Notes: a model not told the origin generated them from the sequence alone. A stretch of 64,000 nucleotides of DNA from Adiantum capillus-veneris (GCA_014529385.2 CM043963.1:81122412-81186411); one strand, 5' to 3'; positions 35,632 to 47,340 are shown, numbered from the stretch's first letter. Translations and numbers: made by a program.

Positions 35632-35824
35632 GGAAGCTGTTGCGTGAGGAAGCAAATGGTGAAAAGATAGAGGGGGAGGGGTAGGGAGATTGAGGAAGAT
35701 GGGAGGAGAGAAGGAGGGAGGGGGGGGAGAGAGAGATTGGGGAGGAGGAGGAAGGTAAGGGCAGGGAGGGAGAAGAGAGGGAGAAAGTAGGGAGGAGGAA
35801 GGAGGAGGAGAGAACAAAGTGTTT

Positions 35825-36480
35825 TTTTCTTTTCGGGGGATAAGATAATGTGACCTAAATACTGAACCTCTTGTAAGAAAAATATACTTTTCTTTCGATT
35901 AATATAAAGTTTATTCTCTCGTAGAACTTGTAATATTACCTAGAGGTGCTGCTTGTGTTCATCTAATGAATTAGAGTAGATGATAATGTCATCAAACAAC
36001 ACTCCAGTAAAGGTTCGGTGAAGCCTGAATAGCTTCTCCATCAAGCGGTTGAATGTGGCTGGTGCATTAGTCAAGCCAAAAGGTAGGACAATGTATTCAT
36101 AAAGACCGACGTAGTGCGAAATGCGGTCTTTACAATGTCTTGATCAACTATCCTTATTTGATGATAGCCACTTCTTAGGTCAATTCTACTAAAGTAGGTC
36201 GACCCTTGTAGCTTATCAAATAGGTCTTACGGGGAACCTATTTTTGATAGTGATCCTATTCAGTGCTCTATAGTCGACACACATACGATATGTGTTGTCT
36301 TTCTTTTGCACTAGTAGCACTGGTGAACAAAATGGAGATGAGCTAGGCCTAACCATGCCCTTCTCAACTAACTCATGCACTTGCCACATAATCTCCTCTT
36401 GTTGAGCTTGAGAAACTCTATAAGGAGGTTTATTAGGTGGTGGACTTCTTGGAAGAAGTTCAATTGCATGGTCATCATTG
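35825..36480 (-). pseudogene. G1 reverse transcriptase, N-terminal two thirds
   Basis: The minus strand in pieces gives MVRPSSSPFCSPVLLVQKKD-like sequence (36300-36360), the block RVDYRALN/CVDYRALNRIT, then [40 protein letters not shown] and FLQEVQYLGHIILSPEKK. These are gypsy reverse transcriptase motifs. The catalytic YxDD is seen as FDDI. Several frameshifts lie between the blocks. The frame is cut at 35824, where the foreign block begins. The thumb, connection and most of RNase H are not found elsewhere. Confidence 0.8.
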
Positions 36481-36482
36481 CC

Positions 36483-37060
36483 TCATTTAGGAGGTGGTTC
36501 ACAAGGGATGTCGTCAATAAAAACATCTTGGAACCCCTTGAGAAAATTTGATAACTGTAACTCCTTGTGATTTTTTATATTTTGTTTTGCTAAAGCATTA
36601 GGTTCATTTTGAGAATCTTTAACAAAAATCATGTACACGGAAATAGAGCTCTCTATTGACTTATTGAAAGCTTGCGTATGTACAATGGGTATGGTGTTAC
36701 CCAACTCCTTAGCATCTATGTACATATCTTTTTTCCTGTACTTAAAGTAGATTTTCCTTTCAGGGAATTTAACATTGGCAGCCATGCAATCAAACCATGG
36801 TGCCCCTAGGATTACATCCTCGTGCTTGAGAGGAGAGATAAAGAAGTCCTCTTTGTCCACATAGCTTTGGACATGAAGCCTCAATTTCCTGATTAAGGGA
36901 GTGACTGAAGCTTCTTTCCCCTTGAAAGCACCATCTGCGGGTAGGACATCTCCCATCTCGTAAGCTTGTATGCCTAGCTTGGTGGCCAACTCTGTGGATA
37001 TGAAATTGTGAGTAGAACCAGGGTCGAAGAGAATAAAAGCATCATGTTCTCTTACCTTTC
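36483..37060 (-). pseudogene. G1 aspartic protease
   Basis: The minus strand reads HDAFILFDPGSTHNFISTEL, ATKLGIQAYEMG, then LKHEDVILGAPWFDCMAANV and KFPERKIYFKYRKKDMY. This is the retropepsin-like protease of plant gypsy elements, which cuts the gag-pol polyprotein. The active-site triad is DPG rather than DSG or DTG; DPGSTHNFIS-type sites occur in plant elements, so this may be native. The ILGAPWF flap-partner motif is intact. It reads on into QDVFIDDIPCEPPPK, the linker to reverse transcriptase. Confidence 0.8.
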
Positions 37061-37079
37061 CCCAAGCATGGAATAGAGG

Positions 37080-38640
37080 AGATCCTTTGTGGTGAGTTTT
37101 CTCCTCTTGGATTTTGATTAAGGTATCTCTAGGAGGCTCAGGGCGGGTGTTCTTTTGGGGACAAGCACGGTACGCATGCCCTTGCTCACCACCTTTGAAA
37201 CAACGGTTATGCTTGCCATAACGCTCAAGCTCTTCATGAGAGAGAGTTTGTTTTTGCCTTTGTAAACTCCCTTCTCCTTAGCTTTGTGGTTATTAAAATC
37301 GCCCTTAGGAGACTTTTGGACATTGTCCTTTCCCTTAGGCTCATTAGAACCTTTGTTTTTTATGGTCTTAGGGTTTCTCTTAGCCCCTGTTTGAAAATTG
37401 ATTCGTGAAGCCACCATTGTATGGTGTATGACCGTGGATATGGTGCATGCCCTTGGTGAGTTAACATACTCCGCCATTTCTTCAATTAAGCCCGCATAGA
37501 ATTGTTGTTTTCTCTCTCCAAAATCCATCTTCTTGAAGACAGTGGCTTTGAGATGTAAATCCCAAAACTTGTCTACATATTTGTGAATGGATTTGTAGGG
37601 AGAGAGCTTCAAGCTTCACCATTTTGGTGAGTACTTTGTCTTTGGCATCGTACCCAAACACTACTTCATAATGGAAGCTCTTGAAGCTTTCCATGTTTGT
37701 GGATCTTCACCATTGGCCCGTAGGCTAGACCACCATTGCCTGGTAGACTTTTGAAAGTGCATAGATACATAGCGTAGCTTTGAGAACTCCGTGAAGCCCT
37801 CATCTCCAAACGCCACATCAAATTGTTCGATGAAAGCCAAGACTTTGTCTGTAGCACCAAAGGTGCCATCGTAGGTAAGGAAAGAGATGCTCTTTCCTCC
37901 CTCTTTGAACTTCTTGAGCTTGGAGGATCTCTTCCACGCGGCATAGGATTTCTTATGGCCTCTTCTTTTTGATGGTTCAAAAGTTGCACCATCGCTTTCT
38001 TCAGAAGATGGAGAAAAGGATGATCTCTTTCTCGCCTTTTTCTTGCCTTGGTTCTCTTTGTCAACACCATCACTTTATTCATAATACGAAGATGATGAAG
38101 AAGATGGAGAAGAGAGTGACCTCTTTCTCGCCTTTTTCTTCTCTTGTTTTTTATCATCCCTCCTTGAATTATGGTATGGATAAGTGTACGATGGTATTCT
38201 CCATTTAGGAGGTGATGGAGAGCATTTTGCCTGCCGTCTTGTGGAGCCATCTCCACCGAGGTGGTAGGAGACTCACTTCTTTCTTGTTCCTTTGGTGGGG
38301 GCCCTTGAGTTCTCCTTTGAGAAGGAGATGCGTCATCAAGAAGCAAATTTTTGAGCCCTTCCTATGGATTCTCTTCTTCTTCCCGAATCGCAGAGAGGCC
38401 TCTTTTGGAAGTCTCACAAGGAGGCTTCCTAGGTACTCTCTCATCATGGTGGGGAGCTTGGAGAATCCCATGAGCACGAAGTTGCCGTTGCAATTCACTT
38501 TGGAGGGATGGATTGCCCATGGCTTGTTGAAGCCTAGAAACAAGGTAGTTAACAAGCATAGGGGCATCATTAGTAGCCTGCTCATTAGCAAAATCAAAGC
38601 TATCAGCATTAACTTTACTCTCTTTACTATTGTCAACCAT
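37080..38640 (-). pseudogene. G1 gag with zinc knuckle
   Basis: The start at 38640 (MVDNSKESKVNADSFDFANE) follows ~420 bp of leader after the primer-binding site. The capsid-like segment lies near 37500-37800 (YVSMHFQKSTRQWWSSLRAN, TWKAFKSFHYEVVFGYDA), and the nucleic-acid-binding knuckle near 37150-37200 reads CFKGGEQGHAYRACPQ. The knuckle's second cysteine is replaced by glycine (expected CFKCG). Frameshifts near 37670 and 38350 and a TAG near 38360 disable it. Gag forms the particle that packages element RNA. Confidence 0.75.
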
Positions 38641-39038
38641 TCTAACAACTTTTAGGTGTAAATTTTTTTAGGTTGATTTTGACACTTCAAGCCCTAGGGT
38701 CTACTCCTCCTTACCCCTTTAGAAAAGCACTCAAGCTATTGTACCCATGGCTCGAATACCATTAATTGTAAGGAATAGAAGAGAGGGTCTTTCAACACCA
38801 AAACATCAACGGCTCTTGTCAAGATTCTAATAGCTCAATAGTGGTTAAGCCATAGGCAAGCCCCGTAGGACTCCACTATTAAGACCATAGCTCTCCACGG
38901 TGATGCCTCTTTATCTGCACAAAGGCAGGTGCACTGTAAGGCTGAAAAATCCCTATTCTACTTACTCAATTGAAATTAATAATTCCAACCATTTATAGCT
39001 AGCCTGAGGACCTCCCTTCTTGAGCAAGAAAAGAGAAA

Positions 39039-39057
39039 CCTTGTGCTTTGATACCAA
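39039..39057 (-). other. G1 primer-binding site
   Basis: On the minus strand TTGGTATCAAAGCACAAGG follows the 5' LTR directly. It is complementary to the 3' end of initiator tRNA-Met (canonical TGGTATCAGAGC), as usual for chromoviruses. Confidence 0.85.
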
Positions 39058-40649
39058 TGTAACATTGAATGGCCTAGTAACTTGTGTGTAGCAAAAAATA
39101 GCATGAACATAGTGAGAATTTCATTAGAATAGATTCCTAATGAGCATAACAAGAGTGCTTGGGTGGAGAGAGCAACAAAAAGTATAACACCTAGCTAGAT
39201 AGGCATGAAGAATACTTCAAAAGGGAGAGAAATTAAGCTATTGACAAGAGTTGAGGACTGGATTTATATGGAGCTAGTTTGCCCTCCAAAAGGCTTTGTA
39301 TTATAGGTTTCCCCCATCAAGGGAGACATTTTACAATACAATTCTTTGTGTTCCTTCAATAACTAGCTAGTGCAAAGAAGATGGAAGCTTCCAGCACTAG
39401 GAAACACTTTAAAACACAACATCAATTCCCTCATGATCTCAGACCCAAGACCTCACACACCTTCGAAGATGGTGAGAGCTAGCGGGATATGAGAGTAGAT
39501 TGAGAGGAATAAGGAGTAGTCTTACGAGAAAGATGTATATCTCCTCGCATAATAATTCATACTAGCATAGCATAGATTAGTAATTAGCATGGTAGAGGAG
39601 ATGAGCATGCATTGAAGCTTGTCTCTTGGTTGGATTTGCATCACAAAGCCAAGAGTTGTTGGTGTAGGCCTTCCTTCTCACAAGCTTGGAGTAGGCGATA
39701 AACTTTCCATTAAAGCTTGAGAAGGAGAGAGAGAGTCTTCTTGCTTCACACATGAGCTAGTGTGAGTGTGTGTGTGGAATAATGCCTTGAGAAATTCAGC
39801 CCCTTCTCTCTCTTGGTCGACCCCTCTTCCATTTTACTCATGCAGGCACCCCATTGGCCCATTCCAGTCTTAGCCCCAATGAAAATTGAGAGGCATAAGT
39901 GATAGCCTTCTGACATGTGTACCACTTTCCCCTTTTGTGAGTTTTAGGTAATTAATTAATGCAACTAAACTCTCATTAGACCCCTTTGTCTCTTGGCCAA
40001 TAGGAATCATGCAAGCCATTGGGCTGCTGAATGCTCCTTGAACCCCTTCGGACACTATTCAATAGTCTTCTAGAGAGCTTAATTCTTATTGGTTCTTTTA
40101 TTAAGTGTTTTTAAATTAATTAAACTAGATTTACTCTAGCCTAATTCTCATTGGTCCACCTCCATGGCCATCCAATAGGATTTGAGTGCACCTTGTGGGC
40201 ATCTGGCCTAGGGAGCTGACATGTGTCCCTCATTCCCTTTGTGTAAAGGAAGCTTGTGAGAGTGTGTGTGTTTCTCTCCCATCCCCTACTTGCACGTCTC
40301 GCCCCCTCCTTTGTAGGAGATTTGAAGAATTTTTGGTACACACACAAAGCATCTAATTTCCCTAGTGTTTGACCTTTCGACACGGGATTTGAATTTTGGA
40401 ACCTTAGCATTTTGGAAATCTTAATGGGCTGAACCTTAGGGTCTTTAAAGCCCATTGTTGCACATTGCTCTTTTGCAGATGGCCCCCCATTTGAATCCCT
40501 ATTTTCCCTCCTTTGAATCCCTAATGTGGCCGGTCTCGGCCAGCTTAACCAATATTCTAGCCTTTTCTCCCCTAGCACTTCTCCATATTAAATGATCAGT
40601 TCAACATGAGAAAATCATTTAGGAGAATTATATATTAGTTATTATGACA
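39058..40649 (-). repeat. G1 5' LTR
   Basis: This is the partner of 13077-14669. In plus orientation it starts TGTAACATTGAATGG and ends TTATGACA, followed by AAGTG, the presumed target duplication. Confidence 0.9.
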
Positions 40650-41952
40650 AAGTGCATTAACAAGTATAAAAGAACTACCATTTGTAGCAGTCAACACAAT
40701 CTTTCCAACTCCCTAGACCAGATAAGAGGCATTGTTGGCACAAGTGATTGTATTCCCATGAAAGACAGACTCAGGAGAGTAAACAAGTCACAATGTGAGG
40801 TAATGTGCTTTGTAGTACCATTGTCAAAGTACCACATATAAGAATTTGCAGTAGCTGACATACATGAATCATGAACAGAAGGATCATAATTGCACTCTAC
40901 ACTAAATGAACACTCTGCATCTACATCAGCATCACAGTCTCCTTTCACAGAAGATTCTACAATAGCTGTACTTGTAGTGGAACCAACTTATTTCTTCTTC
41001 TTTTTCCTTCAATTTAGGACACTGATTAATCAAGTGATCATTAGCCTTGCAATAATGGCAATGCATCTTCTGATTTTCCTTTTCATCAGAAGCATTGCAA
41101 ATAGGAATTTTTCCACTCATGGAAGAACCATGAGAAGTGGCTACATTGCTATTACCACCTTGTCTTTGAGCAACAATAAAAGCCTACTCAATTGCATGAT
41201 GTTTATGAAAAAGTTCTTTCTTGGAAGTGACTCTTGCAGCAGAAATATGCATAATGCATCAAACTTGACAACATTAGGATTTCCTTGGGTCATAAGTCTT
41301 GAAGTAATAGCAAACATCTGGTAAGAATCTGATAAAGCATCAAGAACAGTCTTCACAGGGGAACTGTCAAAAGTGACTTCTCCTGTAGAAATGAGTTTCT
41401 CATTGATATCCTTGATACTAGCAAGGAGATTTTCCATGTCATCTTACTCATCATAATCTTTGACTCCAACTCTTTACGCATCAATGAAATTTTAGCCTCA
41501 TTGTGACTTGGATAAAGACCAGCCAAAATGTCCTAAGCTTATCTAGCTAATTTAGCTGAGCGAATGTGGGGAGTAATAGTGTGCTTCACAGATAATGCAA
41601 TCAATGCATGAGCCTATGCATCTCTAACATCCCAATGAGCTATAGGCAAAATAGCTCTAGCACCAGCAATCCTACCACCAAAACCTGCAACATCCTCAAT
41701 AGTGTCTACATCCACAAAATCAAGACGTACATCAATGCCCTGCACAATATTCCAATTTCCCTTTGATAGAAGAACATGTTGCATCATGTAAGCCCACATT
41801 GGGTAATTTTTCCCGTTCAATCTATCCTCAGCATCAAACATCTTGAACACATATGTGTTGTTGTCAGCCATGGAGAGCACCTGCACCTCATGTGAAAACT
41901 GCCCCAAAAAAAGGAGATATGAAGCAGGACTACAACGTGCTATATAGAACAA
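40650..41952 (-). pseudogene. Copia element C1: gag and protease part beyond the gypsy insertion
   Basis: Reading on the minus strand from 41863: MADNNTYVFKMFDAEDRLNG starts a copia gag. It is followed by GNPNVVKFDALC, a zinc knuckle (CHYCKANDHLINQCPKLK) near 41010-41060, and a protease with WYFDNGTTKHITSHC near 40800, where the expected motif is DSG[AC]. At 40650 the protein GSSFILVNAL joins YIPGVKKNRLFVSALARLG at 13071, showing that this and the 11110-13076 piece are one element split by G1. Several frameshifts are present, and the protease active-site serine has become asparagine. Confidence 0.85.
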
Positions 41953-42209
41953 CCCAAAGAAGACTATAAGGGACCTGTTATGAAAAAGATAGCACTAATA
42001 AAAATTTTGCACAAAAGGAAAAAATTGCCTGCACAATATTGCATTTGTAGTGGAAACGAAGGCTGAAATGAGCCCGAATCAAAATTTTGAGTAGACCAAG
42101 CTCTACCAGATATCCCAAAGAGTTAGTCAACCTACTGATGCTCACCATAGCTCACCCAAATTGGATAAGATGAGCAAGTGTATGCTGGCAATGTTGGTGA
42201 CTATGCTTG

Positions 42210-42236
42210 GGAGGATGCAACCTGCTCTGATAGCAA
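42210..42236 (-). other. Primer-binding site of copia C1
   Basis: On the minus strand, the sequence TTGCTATCAGAGCAGGTTGC immediately follows the LTR. It resembles the initiator tRNA-Met binding site (TGGTATCAGAGC) that copia elements use to prime minus-strand DNA synthesis. One mismatch lies in the first four bases. Confidence 0.65.
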
Positions 42237-42237
42237 T

Positions 42238-42593
42238 TGTTGGAAATAGGGTTACAGGGAAAGCACACACATCTTGGAGAATATGAAGAAGCTCAAGGCA
42301 CACAATAGAGAGTAGTATTTTTTAGTGCACAATGGAAAGATAAGTTAGCCCTAGATTGATGGGTGTATGTACAATGCACATGGGGAAAAAACTCCTAAAA
42401 TGAGGGAAAAAATGCCCCGATGATCCTAAGTATGTTCACACACATCACTACCATATATGTATGGTGACAGTTATCTTTCTCAATAATCCCACTTCCTAAT
42501 CACCATTTTGGCACGAGCATGTTCCACTACCTTTTGGTGATTAGATGAGAAGGAACTTGCATTTGACATTGTTTTCTTGAAATAATTCAACAA
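42238..42593 (-). repeat. Putative 5' LTR of copia C1
   Basis: The LTR starts TGTTGGAAAT next to the primer-binding site. The far end is tentatively placed at ...TTCAACA, because the partner LTR is lost and cannot be compared. The length of ~356 bp is in the usual copia range, but the outer boundary is a guess. Confidence 0.45.
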
Positions 42594-42721
42594 TAGAGCA
42601 TTTTAGAAATCTTTCATTATTGTGTGTGTGGAATTTCAATTTTTTGTGCATTTTTATGTTCTGTTTCAACCTGCTTTATAGCACTATTACACTCATCATA
42701 GGCATTATTGACTTGTGTAAC

Positions 42722-42768
<47 letters not shown>
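42722..42768. repeat. (GA)n microsatellite
   Basis: About 46 bp of pure GA. Confidence 0.95.
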
Positions 42769-42770
<2 letters not shown>

Positions 42771-42779
42771 TAAAGCCAT

Positions 42780-44050
42780 TGTCAAGAGCTTCCTGTCAAC
42801 TATCAACGTGCTTAATTTGACCTTATTCGTGCAAATAATTGCTCAATTAAATTCGCATAATTATCCTCTGTTATCTTTGCATAACAGTAAGCTCTATGTG
42901 TGACTATGTGTGTGTGAGTCTATATCTTTGTGTGCTTTTTGTGGTGAGAGCCATGTTTTATAATAGTGAAAGGCTTGAATTCTATATTGTGTATCCTACA
43001 CATGGTTTTGTCTATATTTTTGAATCAACATTTGGAGCTACTGAAATCTGCTCAACATTGTTTGTCGCATTCTTGCTCAGAATTTTCACCCAACCTGGTC
43101 AAAGCTTCAAAATCAAAGTAACAAGTTACAACACCCTTGATGCAGCTCTTGAAACGGCACATGCTCTCTTAAAACTTGCAGTCTGTCTACATTGTATTAG
43201 TCGGCCCCAACTACTGTCTTGATGCTACTCAATCACGCTTGGTTGGCTCCCGCTCAACCTCAGTAGAGTCATCTTGTTGTGTCGAGACTCTATATGAGCT
43301 TGTCAAAGCTTTGCAAACTCGCAGTTGTGTGGCCATCAAAACACTCACCCGCTATCCTACAGCCCTGCTCGCCTGAAACTCACTCGTTCCTCTGCACAGA
43401 ACACGATTGTTTGTCATCAAAGCTTTTCCTAAACACTCGTCATTTTTTTACGCAAATAAGAATTTAAATTAAAAAATTTAGAGGCCATTTTCACAGAGGT
43501 AATTCAAACCTCCAAGAGCTTGAGCCAAAAGGACAGTTTCCCATTGTTCTTGAGGTGGTTTCTGAAACCTCTTCCTCTCCTTTAGAGGAGCCCCACAGGT
43601 CCAATCATGCAAGTAGTAACCTATAAAAGCATTGAGCTTCAAGTTTCAAAAGGTCATCCAAAATCTTTAAAGCAAAGAAGCTAGATTCTTCTCAAAGCTT
43701 CTCAATAGATTCTTTGAACACATCAAGCCTCGAGCAACAAAAGCTTTGACTTCAAGCGTCGAGAATCACCCCTCAAGCTTCACAAAAAATTCAAGCAAGA
43801 CTTCAAGAGCTATTTTGACGATACAAAGCAAAGCATGTCGATAACAAGCATTCAAAGGAGATGTCCATTTTCAAGAACAAGGATTTTTCTCTCTCATTCT
43901 CCCTACATTCCTTGTAATTGAAAGCTTCAATTTTTCATTTTGAGAACAATTCAATTGAAATATATGCAATCACCTATCACATAACAGGATATTGCATCTT
44001 GTAAAGAGGATAGAGACTGGAATTAGCTCAAGCTAATTGCTAAGACCCCT
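42780..44050. other. Non-coding stretch, probably retroelement leader/LTR
   Basis: No protein-like ORF is recognised. Around 43620 a CCTATAAAAGC TATA-like box is followed by repeated AGCTTCAAG words up to 43800, as in copia LTRs and leaders. The copia gag follows at 44062. No LTR pair could be matched. Confidence 0.4.
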
Positions 44051-44061
44051 CTATTGGCACT

Positions 44062-44909
44062 ATGGGAGAAAAAGGGATTGAAAAATTTAATGGGGAAGGG
44101 TTCCATATGTGGTAGACTAAAGTGCGAGCGTATCTCATGCATAAGAAATTATCGTATGTTGTCAATCACGCACAACTGAACCAGCCATAGATGAAGGCAC
44201 ACTGATCAGAGCACAGATTGGACAAATTCAAGCTAAAGATGAACAAGCTCTAAATAAAATTACTACCTTGCTACATGATAATTACGTGCACAGTAAAAAA
44301 AAGGAGCAAAATTAGCCTTAAAAATGAACCTTTACAAATTGACAAAATGAATCAATGGAAGGAAATTTCAAGCCTTGTTAGTGAGTTAATGAGAATCATC
44401 AGCCAATTAACTTATATTGAGTATTAGATCCACATAGAAGATAAGGTTGTTGTGCTCTTAAGCGTGGTTCTAGAAAAGTTTGACAACATAGTCACAATCG
44501 TACAATAGAAGGAACCAACACCTACATTGAAACAAGCCATAAATGCCTTAATTGAAGAAGAAAAGAAGCAAGCAAAGAAGGCATCAGCAAATGGAGGAGT
44601 TTACATTGCAGCATCATCTAGGAATACATCTTCATCAACTAGGACCAAAAATGAAAAGTGTCACGAATGCGAAAACCATGGCATTTCTTGAAAGATTGCT
44701 ATAAGAACAAGTATTGCGGAGTCAAAGGACATCCACCATCAAAATGCCCTTGTAACAGTAGTAGAAGCATCAGTAGAGAAAAATGCAAAATCAACCTTGC
44801 AGAGAACGACAACAAAGATGAAGATGAAGACAAATATGATGCGCAATACAACTATCTACATGTTTGTACCACCCCTACTCTCTTTTGTGAATATATTGAT
44901 GTTTTGTAG
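44062..44909 (+). pseudogene. Copia element C2: gag fragment with zinc knuckle
   Basis: From ATG 44062: MGEKGIEKFNGEGFHMW, a TAG, then TKVRAYLMHKKLSYVV, NLYKLTKMNQWKEISSLVSE and LIEEEKKQAKKASANGG. The knuckle is read across frames as CHEC and CGVKGHPPSKCP. This is a copia gag-polyprotein start (UBN2/gag family). At least three stops and two frameshifts occur within 850 bp. No protease, integrase or reverse transcriptase follows. A purine-rich AAGGGAAGGAT then TGTTGGGTGGGC at ~45074-45096 looks like a polypurine tract and LTR start, so this may be an internally deleted element. Confidence 0.65.
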
Positions 44910-46059
44910 ATATCGATGGTCTTCCACATTATTTGTTTGAGGGCAGGATTCCTAAGCCTGTGTGACACCATATTTGTTAAGACCTTTTTTGTTTATGTGA
45001 CTACAGTCTATGTGACTACTATCCTGTGTGGTATTGAGTCTTGATCTACCTTTCTTCAGTATAGGCCATGCCCAAGGGAAGGATTGTTGGGTGGGCACAT
45101 CCTAAGCATAGTCTTAGTCTTTGGTGAGAACATCTCCTATTTCTGAAGGCTTATGTGGAAGATAAGCTTTTAATATACCAGATATCATCTTTGTATGCAT
45201 TTATGAAATCCAAAGGCCGATCCGGAGATATTTTTAGCCTTATAACTAAATTCTTTGATGTACATACCGTATCCTATGTTAAAGGTATTGTTGTGCATTT
45301 TATATATTGAGTCTATTATTGCAAGTGTGTACTTTTCTATCTCCCTCTCTCTGTATTTTGTAGGTATGGCTACCTTCATCTTCAAGCCCCCTTAAGATCA
45401 ATTGCACCCACCTCATTCCGAACAAGTAAGAGTAATTTTATCCCTTTTTACCCCTAAGAGGATTTGTTTTTTGAAAAATTCTATAATAGTACGCTCTCAA
45501 TAGTGTTATGGTTTTGTTGCATCAAAATCATCTCAACTTGACATGATCCAATGGGTGTAGTGTGTGTGTGATGATAAGTTTCATTGAGTGCATACATAGG
45601 TGTTGAGGATTCACATGTTTACTCATAGCACCGAGATGTGTGCTTCTTAGGGAAGTGGCTAGTGCTACATATGTGTGCAAAGAATGATGTCTTCCTCATC
45701 ATATATATTACTTCGTTGTATCAATAACTAAGGGTTTGATTGCACCCATGTGGTGAGGCTTCCCCAAGTTAGTGTAAAATTTAGGTGTTAAATATCTAGT
45801 ACAAGTGCATGCCTCTATTCAAGGTTACTTTTATAGCAAGGGGATCCACTAATTACTAAACAAGACAAATTACAATAGAGGATTTCTCGTATGTAGAAAA
45901 TTATCTAAGTGTACACTTGTGACATATAGTCTTTACGTGAAAGAACAATAAATCTTTCAATCGTGTTGTGGCTGACATGTTTCCTCATTTGTAAATTCTC
46001 CGACAAATCAATCTTCTTCAAGAGTTAAATTTTTTTTGTAACAAGCCATAAAACAAGTG

Positions 46060-46062
<3 letters not shown>
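44910..46062. other. Non-coding stretch with a possible copia 3' LTR start
   Basis: A possible polypurine tract (AAGGGAAGGA) and LTR start (TGTTGGGTGG) lie at about 45074-45094. The remainder is AT-rich without ORFs or matched repeats. The outer LTR end cannot be set. Confidence 0.35.

Positions 46063-46112
<50 letters not shown>
46063..46112. repeat. (GA)n microsatellite
   Basis: About 50 bp of GA with one CAGA interruption at its left end. Confidence 0.95.
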
Positions 46113-46113
<1 letters not shown>

Positions 46114-46167
46114 AAAAGACGACAAATTTAAGCTATGCGGTTTCTAAAAGAAAGTTTTGAACTCTAG

Positions 46168-46376
46168 GTGAACCTAGAGGAAGTTAACGAACAACTACAC
46201 AAGACGCTCGTGTTTTTCCCTAGTGTAGGTCTCTTCAGTCCCCAGCAACGGTGGCAAATGTGGGACGCATGTCTAATCGCACCATCCTATCTTATTGCAG
46301 TATTAGTGAGAACCACGATCAATTTGTCAAACCATGGGACGAAGATAACTTGGCTAGTGCATAGAGGCTACAAGAG
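46168..46376 (+). other. Short ORF interrupted by element B
   Basis: An ORF beginning MNLEEVNEQLHKTLVFFPSV reads to the AAGAG target site. After removing element B and one copy of AAGAG, it continues at 57653 for ~20 codons (RLSISRTTTNNWHLIQATLK) to a stop near 57713. No family is recognised. It shows only that the flanks were contiguous before insertion. Confidence 0.35.
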
Positions 46377-47320
46377 TGTTGACCGCTCCGTCAACAACAC
46401 AACATAACTCAAGTTTCATACCAAAGTCTTATCTTTTGCGAGTTATGAAATGCTGCGGATTATGGCTATAAATGACATTTCTAATGAGTAGTTATTCTAG
46501 TTTCAGAAGCCGGGGTGCAATGGCACTTCCAAATTGTAAATACAAAGCCATTTGACCCTTTCAACCCCATTTTTGGTTAAACCTAAGGTAGCCTTAGTAT
46601 ATAAGGTACCTAGGTCATTTTGTAAAAAGACTTTAATCATAATCAAAACTTAACGCTGCCGTCTACTGTGTGTGAGAGAGAAAGAGAGTGAGCGTGAGCT
46701 TCATCCTCTCGCTACGCCCGGCTCGCTCAACACATTGGAGATCCGACTGCACCATTGTTGTAGGCTCGAGGAGAGCTACGCGACAATGCCAAGCATTCCA
46801 CGCGAGACGAAGCGCACACGCCGACGCATTTATGAGCTAATTATGGCTGTAAGTGTATCAAACGATGTCTGTTTTGTGCGTGCTAGTAGTCTATAGAATC
46901 GTGGTGACATAAGCTACGCATAGGTATTCATAAATTTCAATTTCGGGCACTTTCAAAATTCAGCTCTGTCATCCTATGCGTTTTCCGTAGACGCGTTTTG
47001 AGTGTAGAAGCTTAGGGACAGGTGTATCATAGTGAGGGGATAGTGTTCCTTAAGTTTCGTACGAATCTGGCATGATTAGGTGAGTTACCTTCCGTATGTG
47101 TGTATGTGGCTAGGTGGTGTAGTTGAGAGCAGTGAGGTTCTTGATTGTGGTTTAGTTGGCCTTCCAGAGTGTTGTATGTGTAGGATGGTCTCAACCTGAC
47201 AAGCTAAAGATATTTCCTCCGTGTGCCTATCGTGTCATCTGTGTCCTCGATTGACATTATGTTGATCTAGGTAGTGTTTGCATGCACGTCATGGGTGTGT
47301 GAGTCGCTTCCCGTCCAACA
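46377..47320 (+). repeat. Element B 5' LTR
   Basis: It starts with the near-palindrome TGTTGACCGCTCCGTCAACA and ends CGTCCAACA. The TATA box TATATAAGG is at 46598-46606. A half-site of the leader palindrome (CATCCTATGCGT) lies near 46970. Confidence 0.95.
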
Positions 47321-47321
47321 T

Positions 47322-47340
47322 TGGCGCCGCTGCCGGGGAC
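47322..47340 (+). other. Element B primer-binding site
   Basis: TGGCGCCGCTGCCGGGGAC starts one base after the LTR. It matches the complement of plant tRNA-Asp 3' ends (TGGCGCCGTTGCCGGGGA) with one mismatch. Confidence 0.85.

Larger units (their letters stand above)
26707..35824. mobile_element. Multi-gene foreign block inside G1, probable large DNA transposon or composite
   Basis: Left of 26707 is a broken element A LTR, and right of 35824 the G1 reverse transcriptase resumes (FLQEVQYLGHIILSPEKK on the minus strand). The ~9.1 kb between them belongs to neither. It has plus-strand ORFs at 27195-28832 and 29071-30544, paired foldback repeats at 30860-31595, then minus-strand genes: a histone H3-like gene (31846-32746) and a DDE/RNase H-like protein (33107-35631). 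A divergent arrangement with a transposase-like gene suggests a DNA transposon with cargo. I could not find terminal inverted repeats or a target duplication, so the boundaries could equally be deletion scars. Confidence 0.45.
13077..40649 (-). mobile_element. Gypsy (chromovirus-type) LTR retrotransposon G1, split by nested insertions
   Basis: The two LTRs at 13077-14669 and 39058-40649 (1593 and 1592 bp) define a minus-strand element inserted in copia C1. The flanking 5-mers are AAGTC on the left and AAGTG on the right, a target-site duplication with one mismatch. From right to left the element carries a primer-binding site, gag, protease, reverse transcriptase up to 35825, then foreign DNA, then the end of RNase H, integrase and a chromodomain. 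Chromodomain-bearing gypsy elements target heterochromatin via histone marks. Comparison of the first ~240 LTR bases gives roughly 7 percent difference by eye. The intervening 16640-35824 is element A plus an unrelated multi-gene block. Confidence 0.9.

Noticed and set aside
26707-35824. Helitron with TC...CTRR ends
   Set aside because: No terminal CTRR hairpin at 35824 and no Rep/helicase motifs in the ORFs.
42896-43467. Three overlapping plus-strand ORFs
   Set aside because: Short, cysteine/serine-rich and unlike any known family; located in probable LTR/leader sequence.
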